A stretch of 61,334 nt of DNA, from NCBI RefSeq assembly GCF_001945395.1, contig NZ_MSXV01000028.1, forward strand, positions 1-61,334, in the 5' to 3' direction. The stretch is from Pseudomonas sp. PA15(2017). GTDB lineage: Bacteria; Pseudomonadota; Gammaproteobacteria; Pseudomonadales; Pseudomonadaceae. The first letter of the stretch is position 1. Each line of letters starts with the position of its first letter. The notes below the pieces were generated by a model. It saw only the letters and a list, made by a program, of their open reading frames with translations, did not search any database and was not told the DNA's origin. Shown piece by piece: positions 52,992-61,334 of the stretch. The translations under genes and the position numbers were made by a program.

Positions 52992-55846
52992 GCCACCAAC
53001 GCCTCATTAATCTCATCCATCACCGCCTCGTACTGCGGGCCAAACTGCTCGTAGAAGCCACCCAGCCCGCCATGGCGGTTAAAGGGCGCGAAGTCTAACG
53101 CATCGCGGTCGATATGGATGGAGGTGGCGATATGGTCGCGGATCATCTGCAGCCAATGCATCTGCGCTTCGTTGAATTTCTCGCCACCGCCGGCGTGGCG
53201 TTTGAAGATCCACTGCTTGAAGTTGCGGTTGACCGTGTCTTCGAAGGGGGTGACCTTGGTGTCCAGGCCGCAGACGCGGCGTATCAGTGCGACCAGAGCA
53301 GTCAGCTCGTTGAGTGGGTTCTGCCCGCTTACTTCGTCCAGGCGGGCATAGGCTTGCCATACATGCAGCGGCGCCAGTTGCGGTTTATCGGCGCTCAGGC
53401 GATCGAGCAGGGCGCGGATCTGTTCGTAGGTGACTTCGCGGCGACGCTGCGGCTGGCTGAAGTAGATGCTCAGGGCGTCGATTTCATCGCGATGTTCGTG
53501 CAGATAAGCGGCGAAATCATCACTTAGCTTTTGCGCCTGCTCGGCGCTGTCGCTTTGCCAACCGGCGCTGAGCACGCGATCCAGCGTCTCGTGGTCGATC
53601 TTCTGTTCCTTGTCGCGGCGGATGCGGTCGATCAGCTCGATCAGTTCGCCGTTGAACAACTTGGCCACATCTTTCACCAGCTCGGCCTGGGCTTTGTCAC
53701 GCATGGCCTCGCCGGGATCGGTGCCGGCCGGCTGGCCGGCCAGTTGCAGGGCGCGGATTTCCACCAGGTCGGCGTCGATGGCATTGAACAGCCGGCTGAC
53801 GATCTGCCCCAGCGGCACACCACCGCTCAGTGCTTCGAGCTTCATGTGCTCGGCGGGCTCCAGTTGTTTGTTCAGCCGTGCCAAGCGGCCGGCCAGGGAG
53901 CTGACGCTATCACTGTCGCTGGCGCCCATCATCACGCCCATGGCCAGGTCCTTGAGCGGTACGCCGGGTTTGGTGATCAGCGGCTGGCTGGCGGTTTTCA
54001 GGGATTTGCTGACGCCGATGGCGTCGACGATCACGTAGTGGGTCTTGCCCGTGGTGGCCGCTGAGGAGACTTTCTGTAGGTCGTCCTTTTCCAGGGTACG
54101 GGTACCACGGCCTTTCATCTGCTCGAAGTAGTTGCGGCTCTTCACGTCGCGCATGAACAGCAGGCATTCCAGCGCTTTCACGTCGGTGCCGGTGGCGATC
54201 ATGTCCACGGTCACGGCGATGCGCGGGTAGTAGGCGTTGCGGAACTGGGCGAGCAGATCCTTGGGGTCTTCGCCTTTCTCGATCACCTTGCCGTCGAGGT
54301 CGGTACTGTCCTTGGCGGCGCGGTAGGTGATCTTCTTGCAGAAGGCGTTGCCCTCGCCGAACTCCTCGCGCACGCAGTGGATGATGTCGTCGGCGTGGCT
54401 GTCGGTCTTGGCGAATATCAGGGTCTTGGGCACCTGGTAGTTGCCGTCGGCATCGATACGGCCAGGGAAGATTTCCGGCAGCTTGTCGCGGAAGGTGCGG
54501 ATCACGGTGCGAATCTGATCCGGGTTGACGATATCGCGGTCGAGCTGTTTGCCGCTGTAGGCCTCGTCTTCGTCCTGCTGTTCCCAGCGCTTCTTGCGAG
54601 TCAGGCGCTCGCGCCGTTCAACCTGCTGCTCGGCGGTGAGGACGCCGCCTTTCTGGGTCACGGCGGTTTCGATCAGGTACACCTCGTTGCCGACATTGAC
54701 GCCATCGGCCACGGCTTTTTCATGGCTGTAGTCGCTGACCACGTTCTTGTGGAAGAAGCCGTAGGTGCGGTTGTCCGGCGTGGCGGTCAGGCCGATCAGG
54801 CTGGCGTCGAAGTAGTCGAGCACCTGCTGCCAGAGGTTGTAGATGGAGCGGTGGCATTCGTCGATGAAAATGAAGTCGAAGAACTCCGGCGCGATCTTCT
54901 CGTTGTACACCACCGGCAGCGGCGCCTTGGGCTTGGTTAGTTGCTCGGCAGGGTTGAGCTCTTCGGCGCTATCGTCCAGCTCCTCGCCCTTGAGCGTGGC
55001 GTACAGACGCTGGATGGTGCTGATGCACACGGCGCTGTCGCTGGCGACGTAGGCGGATTTGAGCCGCTGCACCGGGTACAGCTCGGTGAATTTACGGTTG
55101 TCGTCGATGGGCAGGTAGCTGAGCATCTCCTGCTCGGCCTGTTCTCCCAGGTTCTTGGTGTCGACCAGAAACAGGATGCGCTTGGCCCCAGCGTGCTTGA
55201 GCAGGCGGTAGATGGCGGTGATGGCGGTGTAGGTTTTGCCGGCGCCGGTAGCCATCTGAATCAGAGCCCGAGGTCGTGCGGCGCGGAAGGAGCCTTCCAG
55301 CTTTGTGATCGCCACTTCCTGGCAATCACGCAGGCGCAGCTCGCTGGCTGGCAGTTTTTGCGGATTGAGCAGTGGCATGGCTTGCAGGCGGGTGTGCAAG
55401 GAAGCCGGCTGGCTTAGCCATTCCTGCAGGGTTTGCGGGCGGTGGAAGTTGAACACCTCCCGCGAGCGCGGCTTGGGGTCTCCGCTATCGGTAAAACGGG
55501 TGATCACGCCGGTGCTTTCGTAGAGAAAACGCAGCGGCTCGCTGGCCTTGATCCATTTCAGTTGGGCGTTGGCATAGCCTTGGGTCTGTTCCTCCACTGC
55601 ACTGATGCTGTGCCAGGCTTCCTCGCGCTTGGCTTCGATTACTCCGGTGGGCTTACCGTCGACGAACAGCAGGTAATCGGCCGGGCCAACGCTGGTGCCG
55701 TACTCGCGCACGGCGACGCCAAGGGCAGCGTGAAGATTGATCTTGTTCTTGGCTTGCACCACCCAGCCAGCCTGACGCAGTTGTGCGTCGATACGGTCGC
55801 GGGCGAGCTGTTCTGGGTTCTGGTTGAGCGGCGGCGTTTGGGTCAT
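52988..55846 (-). CDS. hsdR: type I restriction endonuclease subunit HsdR
   Basis: A 952-residue nuclease-translocase. The N-terminal PD-(D/E)XK nuclease shows Asp57 and Glu71-x-Lys73 (GVIEAKRE); the SF2 motor shows Walker A GAGKT at 201-205, DECH at 329-332, LTATPD and later helicase motifs (RMKGRGTRT-like MKGRGTRT). The C-terminal part is of the EcoEI R type. The start at 55846 gives the normal N terminus. It is the first gene of the operon; the promoter must lie in the 69 bases before ubiA's stop or inside ubiA. Confidence 0.95.
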   Translation of the reverse strand: MTQTPPLNQNPEQLARDRIDAQLRQAGWVVQAKNKINLHAALGVAVREYGTSVGPADYLLFVDGKPTGVIEAKREEAWHSISAVEEQTQGYANAQLKWIKASEPLRFLYESTGVITRFTDSGDPKPRSREVFNFHRPQTLQEWLSQPASLHTRLQAMPLLNPQKLPASELRLRDCQEVAITKLEGSFRAARPRALIQMATGAGKTYTAITAIYRLLKHAGAKRILFLVDTKNLGEQAEQEMLSYLPIDDNRKFTELYPVQRLKSAYVASDSAVCISTIQRLYATLKGEELDDSAEELNPAEQLTKPKAPLPVVYNEKIAPEFFDFIFIDECHRSIYNLWQQVLDYFDASLIGLTATPDNRTYGFFHKNVVSDYSHEKAVADGVNVGNEVYLIETAVTQKGGVLTAEQQVERRERLTRKKRWEQQDEDEAYSGKQLDRDIVNPDQIRTVIRTFRDKLPEIFPGRIDADGNYQVPKTLIFAKTDSHADDIIHCVREEFGEGNAFCKKITYRAAKDSTDLDGKVIEKGEDPKDLLAQFRNAYYPRIAVTVDMIATGTDVKALECLLFMRDVKSRNYFEQMKGRGTRTLEKDDLQKVSSAATTGKTHYVIVDAIGVSKSLKTASQPLITKPGVPLKDLAMGVMMGASDSDSVSSLAGRLARLNKQLEPAEHMKLEALSGGVPLGQIVSRLFNAIDADLVEIRALQLAGQPAGTDPGEAMRDKAQAELVKDVAKLFNGELIELIDRIRRDKEQKIDHETLDRVLSAGWQSDSAEQAQKLSDDFAAYLHEHRDEIDALSIYFSQPQRRREVTYEQIRALLDRLSADKPQLAPLHVWQAYARLDEVSGQNPLNELTALVALIRRVCGLDTKVTPFEDTVNRNFKQWIFKRHAGGGEKFNEAQMHWLQMIRDHIATSIHIDRDALDFAPFNRHGGLGGFYEQFGPQYEAVMDEINEALVA

Positions 55847-55915
55847 GGACTGCCTTGTCTCACATGGCCGGTAAATAAGGCTCGATACTAGCCCGCTGAA
55901 TACCAGGGGCAAAGA

Positions 55916-56809
55916 TCAACTGCGCAACGCGTAATCCAGCACGATGCCGACGAAGATCGCCAGCCCGGCCCAGTGATTGTGCAGGAAGGCCTGGAAGCAG
56001 ACCATCGGTTCGCGCTGACGGGTCATGTGGAACTCCCAGGCGAAGCAGCCGGCGGCTACCAGCAGGCCGAGATGGAAGTACAGGCCCAGTTCGAAGCGCG
56101 CGCCAGCCAGCAGCAGGCACAGCAGGGTCAGGCCCTGCAGGCCGAAAATGATCACCCGGTCGGCATCACCGAACAGAATCGCCGTGGATTTCACGCCGAT
56201 CTTCAGGTCGTCCTCGCGGTCGGCCATGGCGTAGTAGGTGTCGTAGGCGACGGTCCAGATCACGTTGGCCAACAGCAGTAACCAGGCGGCTGCCGGCAGC
56301 TCGCCGGTCTCGGCTGTGAAGGCCATCGGCATGCCCCAGGAGAACGCGGTGCCGAGCACCACCTGGGGGTAATAGGTGTAGCGCTTCATGAACGGGTACA
56401 ACGCCGCCACGCCCAGGGCACCGAACGACAGCCAGACGGTGGTGGCGTTGGTCAGCAACACCAGGGCGAAACTCAGGGCCACCAGCACGACAAAGAGAAT
56501 CAGTGCCTCACGCGCGGTGACCTTGCCGCTGGCCAGCGGACGCGCCTTTGTGCGGCTGACGTGGCCGTCGAAGTTGCGGTCGGCATAATCATTGATCACG
56601 CAGCCGGCAGCGCGCATCAGCACCACGCCGGTCACGAAGATCACCAGATTCTTGAGGCTCGGCACGCCTTCGGCGGCGATCCACAACGCCCAGAGCGTCG
56701 GCCACAGCAGCAGGTAGATACCGATGGGTTTGTCCATGCGCATCAGCTGCAGAAAATCCCAGGTACGAGGGTGCAGGTGATTGAGCGATTGCAGCAGACG
56801 AATGTACAT
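55916..56809 (-). CDS. ubiA: 4-hydroxybenzoate octaprenyltransferase
   Basis: A 297-residue membrane prenyltransferase with about nine helices and two aspartate-rich motifs: [12 protein letters not shown] and [13 protein letters not shown]. It joins the polyprenyl chain to 4-hydroxybenzoate in ubiquinone synthesis. The start at 56809 has AGGAGA in front. It follows ubiC by 55 bases; the pair is co-transcribed as in other pseudomonads. Confidence 0.96.
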   Translation of the reverse strand: MYIRLLQSLNHLHPRTWDFLQLMRMDKPIGIYLLLWPTLWALWIAAEGVPSLKNLVIFVTGVVLMRAAGCVINDYADRNFDGHVSRTKARPLASGKVTAREALILFVVLVALSFALVLLTNATTVWLSFGALGVAALYPFMKRYTYYPQVVLGTAFSWGMPMAFTAETGELPAAAWLLLLANVIWTVAYDTYYAMADREDDLKIGVKSTAILFGDADRVIIFGLQGLTLLCLLLAGARFELGLYFHLGLLVAAGCFAWEFHMTRQREPMVCFQAFLHNHWAGLAIFVGIVLDYALRS

Positions 56810-56864
56810 CGAGCGGTTCTCCTGGCGCGGTGCGCGGATTATACGGCGGCGCGCCAGCCGCGGG

Positions 56865-57407
56865 TCAGCGACTCGCCACGGGCCAGAAGACCGGCAGGAA
56901 TACTTCGGCGACCAGCACGGCCAGCTGTTCGCGGCGAAAGCACGAGCGCCGCGCCCACAAGCCGCCCTGTGCGGCTTCTGCCGGTAGCCAGGCGCCTGGG
57001 TAGCGGCAGACCTGCAGTTCGCCGCGAGCAAAGGCCCGGTCGCTGAACAGCAACTCGCCCAACGAGCGGCTACCCAGTTGCTGAAGATCCAGGCCCGAGC
57101 CTTGCAGCGCCTGCCGGGCAACCACGCTGCGGGCGAACACCCAGGGCTGGCCGTTGCCGCGCAGGTAGACTTCGCGCACCCAGCCGGTACTACCCGACGG
57201 CACGTCCAGCGCCGCGCATTCGTCGTCACGCAGGGCCAGCCAGCCCTCGCGCAGCGGCGTAACGCTGAAACCGTCCGCGGACAGGTCGGTCAGCCGCCGG
57301 GTCAGTGAGCGGTCGTCGAACAGCCAGTCGCAGACGCTGGCCGAGGGCGGGTCCGACAACTGATCACGGGTGAGCCAGGCGGGTGTTTGCGGGGCGGAAG
57401 GGAGCAC
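56865..57407 (-). CDS. ubiC: chorismate pyruvate-lyase
   Basis: A 180-residue UbiC protein with [31 protein letters not shown] and a C-terminal FLPVFW stretch. It converts chorismate to 4-hydroxybenzoate and pyruvate, the first step of ubiquinone synthesis. The start is a GTG at 57407 without a strong ribosome-binding site. It is divergent from the rubredoxin gene. Confidence 0.93.
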   Translation of the reverse strand: MLPSAPQTPAWLTRDQLSDPPSASVCDWLFDDRSLTRRLTDLSADGFSVTPLREGWLALRDDECAALDVPSGSTGWVREVYLRGNGQPWVFARSVVARQALQGSGLDLQQLGSRSLGELLFSDRAFARGELQVCRYPGAWLPAEAAQGGLWARRSCFRREQLAVLVAEVFLPVFWPVASR

Positions 57408-57551
57408 GGTGCAGGTTCGCGGTGGGGCGGAACGCAGAGTCTACCATGGGCGTTGCGGGCCCTCGGGCATTCGTCGCGCCCGCTTGGCGATAGCGCGGCA
57501 TTTGCGGTAGCGTGCCCGCGCAATGACCGTGAGTAGCGCCGGAGAGCCTGT

Positions 57552-57719
57552 ATGAAGAAGTGGCAATGTGTGGTCTGTGGACTGATCTATGACGAACGCG
57601 AAGGCTGGTCGGATGACGGCATCGCCCCCGGCACCCGCTGGGAAGACGTGCCCGAAGATTGGCTGTGCCCCGATTGCGGCGTGGGCAAGATGGACTTCGA
57701 GATGATCGAAATCAACTGA
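57552..57719 (+). CDS. rubA: rubredoxin
   Basis: A 55-residue protein with all four iron ligands: Cys6 and Cys9 in CVVCG, Cys39 and Cys42 in CPDCG, spaced as in rubredoxins. It carries single electrons, supplied by the reductase encoded 42 bases downstream. GGAGAGCC precedes the ATG. Confidence 0.96.
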   Translation: MKKWQCVVCGLIYDEREGWSDDGIAPGTRWEDVPEDWLCPDCGVGKMDFEMIEIN

Positions 57720-57761
57720 GTTGGCGGGCCCGCCCCTCAACCGTCGAAACAGGAGCAAGCA

Positions 57762-58913
57762 ATGAGTGATCCCGTCGTCATCATCGGCACCGGTCTGGCC
57801 GGCTATAACCTGGCCCGCGAATTTCGCAAGCTGGACAGTGAAACGCCGTTGCTGCTGATTACTGCCGACGATGGGCGCTCGTATTCCAAGCCGATGCTGT
57901 CCACCGGCTTCGGCAAGAACAAGGATGCCGACGGCTTGTGCATGGCCGAGCCGGGCGCCATGGCCGAACAGCTCGCTGCCCAGGTGTGGACGCACACCCG
58001 GGTCACCGGTATCGATCCCGGCCATCGCCGCCTGTGGATCGGCGAGGAGGCCGTGGCCTATCGCGACCTGGTGCTGGCCTGGGGCGCCGAGGTGCTCAGC
58101 GTGCCGGTCGAGGGCGCCGCCGCTGATCAGCTGTACACGGTCAACGATCTGCAGGGCTACGGGCGGTTCCGCCAGGCTGTCGAGGGCAAGCGCAGGGTGC
58201 TGATCCTGGGCGCCGGGCTGATCGGCTGCGAGTTCGCCAACGATCTGTCGTCGGGCGGCTATGAGGTCGACCTGGTTGCGCCATGCGAGCAACTGATGCC
58301 TGCCCTGCTGCCGGTCGAAGCCGCTGCGGCGGTGCAGGGCGGCCTCGAAGCGCTGGGTGTGCGCCTGCACCTGGGGCCGGTGCTGAACCGTCTCGAGTAC
58401 GCTGCAGACGGTGGGCTGGAGGCGCAGCTGTCCGATGGCCAGAGCATCGCCTGCGATGCGGTGATCTCGGCCATCGGCCTACGCCCGCGCACCGAGCTGG
58501 CAGCTGCAGCTGGCCTGGCCGTGAATCGCGGTATCGTGGTCGACCGCTTGCTGCGCACCTCCCACGGGCATATCCATGCCCTGGGCGATTGCGCCGAGGT
58601 AGACGGGCTCAATCTGCTCTACGTGATGCCGCTGATGGCTTGCGCCCGGGCGCTGGCCAGGACCCTGGCCGGCACGCCGAACGAAGTGGCCTATGGCGCC
58701 ATGCCAGTCACCGTGAAGACGCCAGCCTGCCCGCTGGTGGTCTCGCCGCCGCCGCGGGGCACGCAGGGGCGCTGGACGGTCGAAGGCAGCGGCGCCAATA
58801 TCCGCGCCCTCTGCCGGGATGCCAGCGGCGCCCTGTTGGGCTACGCGCTCACCGGCTCGGCGGTGCAGGAACGCCTGGCGCTCAACCGTGAGCTGCCGGC
58901 CCTGCTGGCGTAG
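57762..58913 (+). CDS. rubB: rubredoxin-NAD(+) reductase
   Basis: A 383-residue FAD flavoprotein with [21 protein letters not shown] for [20 protein letters not shown] for NADH and [10 protein letters not shown] at the C-terminal FAD site. It moves electrons from NADH to rubredoxin, used in alkane hydroxylation or oxygen/superoxide detoxification. GGAGCAAGC precedes the ATG. It is co-transcribed with rubA. Confidence 0.95.
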   Translation: MSDPVVIIGTGLAGYNLAREFRKLDSETPLLLITADDGRSYSKPMLSTGFGKNKDADGLCMAEPGAMAEQLAAQVWTHTRVTGIDPGHRRLWIGEEAVAYRDLVLAWGAEVLSVPVEGAAADQLYTVNDLQGYGRFRQAVEGKRRVLILGAGLIGCEFANDLSSGGYEVDLVAPCEQLMPALLPVEAAAAVQGGLEALGVRLHLGPVLNRLEYAADGGLEAQLSDGQSIACDAVISAIGLRPRTELAAAAGLAVNRGIVVDRLLRTSHGHIHALGDCAEVDGLNLLYVMPLMACARALARTLAGTPNEVAYGAMPVTVKTPACPLVVSPPPRGTQGRWTVEGSGANIRALCRDASGALLGYALTGSAVQERLALNRELPALLA

Positions 58914-59080
58914 CGATCTGCCGTCCATTCGACAAAATGGCGGATTTAGCCGGGCGCGGGGCTGGCGAAGGCCCCCATAGCATGCCATTCTCCCCAGGCC
59001 TGGCCGCAGCGTAGAGCTGTCCGCGCGCATTGGCGCCAGGGCGCGGAACACAACAACAACAAACCGTAAATGAGGCAATC

Positions 59081-59353
59081 ATGCGTAAACCGGAACTCGC
59101 CGCCGCAATCGCGGAAAAAACTGATCTGACCAAGGATCAGGCCAATCGTGTACTTAACGCCGTTCTCGAAGAAATCACCGGGGCACTGAACCGCAAGGAC
59201 AGCGTCACCCTGGTCGGCTTCGGAACCTTCGTGCAGCGCCACCGCGGCGCCCGCACCGGCAAGAACCCGCAAACCGGTCAGCCGGTGAAGATCAAGGCCA
59301 GCAACACCGTTGCCTTCAAACCGGGCAAAGCCCTCAAGGATGCGGTAAATTAA
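59081..59353 (+). CDS. hupA: HU-family DNA-binding protein
   Basis: A 90-residue HU/IHF-fold protein with MRKPELAAAIAEKTDL, LVGFGTFVQRHR and the DNA arm GRTGKNPQTGQPV... shown as ARTGKNPQTGQPVKI. It bends and compacts DNA. The start at 59081 follows a GAGG site. In P. aeruginosa the same gene follows rubredoxin reductase. Confidence 0.95.
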   Translation: MRKPELAAAIAEKTDLTKDQANRVLNAVLEEITGALNRKDSVTLVGFGTFVQRHRGARTGKNPQTGQPVKIKASNTVAFKPGKALKDAVN

Positions 59354-59389
59354 ATAACAGAAATCTCATTTTCTGTGGATAACCCTCTG

Positions 59390-59415
59390 GAAGCCCCGCT
59401 GGCCGGGGCTTTTTA
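59390..59415 (+). terminator. terminator after hupA
   Basis: AAGCCCCG pairs with CGGGGCTT around CTGGC and is followed by TTTT. It also marks the last core-genome sequence before the AT-rich element. Confidence 0.92.
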
Positions 59416-59426
59416 ACGCCCGCAAA

Positions 59427-59516
59427 AAATGATCGCATTGTGAAACGTGTTTCATTTTTCTGGCTTACAGAGAAATGATCGTATGGGGAGAATCTGTTTC
59501 ATTATTGACGCCAGAG
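59427..59516. repeat. two adjacent imperfect ~45-bp direct repeats
   Basis: Copy A (59427-59472) and copy B (59473-59516) both start with AAATGATCG, contain TGTTTCATT, and end in CAGAG. They agree at about three quarters of positions and abut exactly. They lie at the point where GC content falls, 47 bases before the recombinase gene, so they may be the binding sites at the element's end. Confidence 0.7.
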
Positions 59517-59562
59517 CTGCCCCTCTCTAGGCTGCCGCGCTCGATTATGTGCGGTATCTCCT

Positions 59563-60780
59563 TTGAAAACTTCTGTTTACTCATTAACGCTGGTCGAGTT
59601 TTCCAAGTTAGGTGGACTCAAACTTCAACTGGTGACGATAAATAACCAGATTGACATATTTGCCGGGGCCTATGCCCTGCAGCGTTATGACAGTGGTGCG
59701 AAACCTAATACGATAAGAGTCGACCAGAACGCCATTCTTGGCCTCTACAGATTTTGTGAAGATAAAAAAATAAATTTGCTTCAGCGTATGGCTGAGCTTG
59801 AGCCTCTCACTATTGGGGAAATTGAATCATTCTCCTCATACTGCGGGGTTGCGCAAGATGCCCGCGAGCGTGTAAGTGCTAACTGGTATACAGCTCGTGT
59901 ACGGGGTGCAAAGAAGTTTATTGAGTATCTATGGCTCTTTTACGAGGGACGATGCTCGCGAAACTTAAAGGAGCTTGAAGCAGCAAAGCGGCTATATGAG
60001 CGCATGACTGCGGGCTTCGAATTATATCTAAAGACCCCTTACAAGAATGACAAGAAGGATAAGGTTAGTCTTACTCCGGAGCTTCAGGCTAAATTTATTT
60101 CTATCATCGATCCAGATGAATATAACGAAAGTAATCCTTGGAAGACTTCTCGGATAAGGTGGCGAAATTATATATTCCTGCTCTTGTTGATGCTTGGTGG
60201 GAACAGGAAGGGCGAAACACTTCTTCTGAAGCTCAACAATTTTCAGCTAACTGGAAGGCGTAAATATTACGATATATTGAAGAGCTCAGATATTATTAGT
60301 TATCCGCGTGCAGAAACACCTTCTGTTAAGACGTATGGTCGTCAAGTTGAGTTGCACGATGATTTTGCGGCTCTCGTTGAGCACTATATAGTTAACGTTA
60401 GAAAAGAGTTTGATGGGTGGCAGCAGTCAAGCTATTTGTTCTTGTCGTACCGCGATGGCAAGCCGATGTCTGTGCATACTCCGAACTCGACCCTTAATGA
60501 ACTTATAAAGCAATATCCAGAATTCAAAGGGCTGTTAAGTCCTCATCGCTTGCGCAATACATTTCATGACCTTCTCAATCAGGCGCTTGATAATAAATTC
60601 AAGGGCTCAAGTGGACTTAGCCGTAAGATTCTAAAAGCCCCTATACAAGAAGCAGCTGGAGGTTGGGCAAGAAACAGCAGCATGCCGGAGCATTACGCTA
60701 AAGGCTCGATTCAAGCAAAAGTGGCCGAGTTACAGGTTCTTCTCCAGAAGAAAATTCTGGGCTCTCTGGAGGGAAAATAA
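59563..60780 (+). CDS. tyrosine recombinase / integrase
   Basis: A 405-residue recombinase. The N-terminal core-binding region is helical (residues 30-135); the catalytic domain shows Arg215 (GGNRKGE), Lys256 (SVKTYGR), His328-x-x-Arg331 (SPHRLRNTF), Trp368 (GGWARNSS) and nucleophile Tyr378 (MPEHYAK). The start is a TTG at 59563; no in-frame ATG or strong ribosome-binding site is nearby. The gene is markedly AT-richer than the core genome. Its stop touches the GTG of the next gene (TAAGTG), so both are translated together. The family resembles tandem-recombinase elements; the exact type is not identified. Confidence 0.85.
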   Translation: MKTSVYSLTLVEFSKLGGLKLQLVTINNQIDIFAGAYALQRYDSGAKPNTIRVDQNAILGLYRFCEDKKINLLQRMAELEPLTIGEIESFSSYCGVAQDARERVSANWYTARVRGAKKFIEYLWLFYEGRCSRNLKELEAAKRLYERMTAGFELYLKTPYKNDKKDKVSLTPELQAKFISIIDPDEYNESNPWKTSRIRWRNYIFLLLLMLGGNRKGETLLLKLNNFQLTGRRKYYDILKSSDIISYPRAETPSVKTYGRQVELHDDFAALVEHYIVNVRKEFDGWQQSSYLFLSYRDGKPMSVHTPNSTLNELIKQYPEFKGLLSPHRLRNTFHDLLNQALDNKFKGSSGLSRKILKAPIQEAAGGWARNSSMPEHYAKGSIQAKVAELQVLLQKKILGSLEGK

Positions 60781-61299
60781 GTGGAGCCTATCTTAGATTT
60801 AGATTACCTAGTTGGTGCTGATACTCAATCGGATCTTCACAAAAGCGCTAGGTATGTAAAAAGTCGACTCGGTTACGATATTGAAGTACTCGACAAAGAT
60901 GGCGGATTTCTCAAGGTAATTAAGCTGCCAGACGATAATAATGATTTTGTTTATTTACAGCCTGAGTATCTAAACTTCTTGGATAATGATTTAAAGGAGA
61001 TAGCAGTAAGCTATTTGCGCTATGTCTTGGAGCGATATCTATCTTCAACAGTCAGGAAGAAGTTTGGCTTTGTTGACTTGCTTGCTAGAGAAGTGACTAA
61101 TGGGGTTGAGCTTGATGAGTTCTTAGATGCACTGGCGGCATCAAGTAGTCGAACCAAATCGGCACACATCTCCGCAGGTAAAGAGTTTTTGAAGTTTGCT
61201 TTGCTACATGAGTATGAAGTGAATCGCCCCGGCTTTCCTAGACACTTTCCAAGCTCTGGATATATCGCTTCTCAAACTCCACTGGCGATAGCTGCATAG
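60781..61299 (+). pseudogene. second recombinase-like gene, interrupted by an IS3-family element
   Basis: The natural gene is seen for about 146 codons up to 61219 (GTG start). The sequence is AT-rich and has a helical region (YLRYVLERYLSSTVRKKFG, HISAGKEFLKFALLHEYE) like the core-binding domain of a tyrosine recombinase. From 61220 the frame runs into IS DNA and ends 26 codons later at 61299. The catalytic part must lie beyond the IS, outside the window. Assignment as a recombinase is inference from position and fold pattern. Confidence 0.6.
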
Positions 61300-61334
61300 C
61301 GCTGCTGTGCCGGCGTTTAGGGTTATAGAACATC
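61220..61334 (-). mobile_element. end of an IS3-family insertion sequence
   Basis: The terminus TGAATCGCCCCGGCTTTCC fits the inverted repeats of one IS3 subgroup. Inside it on the minus strand lies the transposase C terminus. The element begins abruptly within the second recombinase gene and continues past the window. Confidence 0.8.
61238..61334 (-). CDS. IS3-family transposase OrfB, C-terminal end
   Basis: Translation of the minus strand gives FYNPKRRHSSAMQLSPVEFE and then KRYIQSLESV before a TAG stop. The FYN-x-x-RRHSS-x-x-x-LSPVEFE ending is the hallmark of IS3-family integrase-core transposases. Only the last 31 or so residues are inside the window. Confidence 0.9.
   Translation of the reverse strand, partial: MFYNPKRRHSSAMQLSPVEFEKRYIQSLESV

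Noticed and set aside
52988..55846. HsdR considered as a Gabija/DISARM-type helicase
   Set aside because: The N-terminal nuclease, motor order and the overlap with hsdS make it a plain type I HsdR.

Overview
The window is about 61 kb of GC-rich DNA from a Pseudomonas chromosome. The evidence is the Pseudomonas-type 5S rRNA at the left edge, scattered REP-like hairpins, and conserved Pseudomonas gene orders: phoB-phoR, ubiA-ubiC, rubredoxin - rubredoxin reductase - HU, and cytochrome c4 / dsbA / endonuclease-fold protein / dgcH. No species call is possible from the sequence alone.

Layout. 1-320: end of an rRNA operon (5S rRNA, terminator), then four 15-bp repeats and a stray second copy of the 5S 3' end. 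688-10734: a carboxylate uptake and cleavage cluster with an HpcH/HpaI aldolase, a nitrilase-family amidase, two complete TRAP transporters, an RraA-family aldolase and a divergent LysR regulator. 10755-11868: DUF1206 membrane protein and tRNA-Arg(CCG). 12215-15194: gabD-gabT for GABA degradation. 15501-21148: a flavoprotein, a frameshifted chemoreceptor, a glutamine-synthetase-family gene with a large internal deletion, and a PuuB-like oxidase. 21200-26369: an NCS2 purine permease facing tauABCD. 26601-30607: TonB receptor, FecR and FecI behind a Fur-box-like site. 30739-37696: housekeeping genes (dodecin, luciferase-like oxidoreductase, OsmC, lipoproteins, HAD phosphatase, two DUF1161 paralogues, cytochrome c4). 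37849-45724: dsbA, two endonuclease/exonuclease/phosphatase-fold proteins, dgcH, an M23 peptidase, an outer membrane barrel and a CBS-domain transporter-like protein. 45844-47893: phoR and phoB.

47980-55846 is an accessory block between phoB and ubiA: a four-gene type I restriction-modification operon in the order hsdR, hsdS, a Schlafen AlbA_2/GHKL ATPase gene, hsdM. HsdS carries an unusually long C-terminal extension, and the ATPase gene contains four 12-bp tandem repeats that encode a variable-length hinge. ubiA, ubiC, rubA, rubB and hupA follow.

59416 to the right edge is a second accessory region, clearly AT-richer. It starts with two adjacent, about 45-bp imperfect repeats, then a tyrosine recombinase with all catalytic residues visible, then a second recombinase-like gene interrupted at 61220 by an IS3-family element that runs out of the window.

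The most interesting items are the RM operon with its fused HsdS and repeat-hinged partner, the tandem recombinase element with its repeats, the in-frame deletion in the glutamine synthetase-like gene, and the two-TRAP/two-aldolase cluster, which looks like an uncharacterised catabolic pathway.
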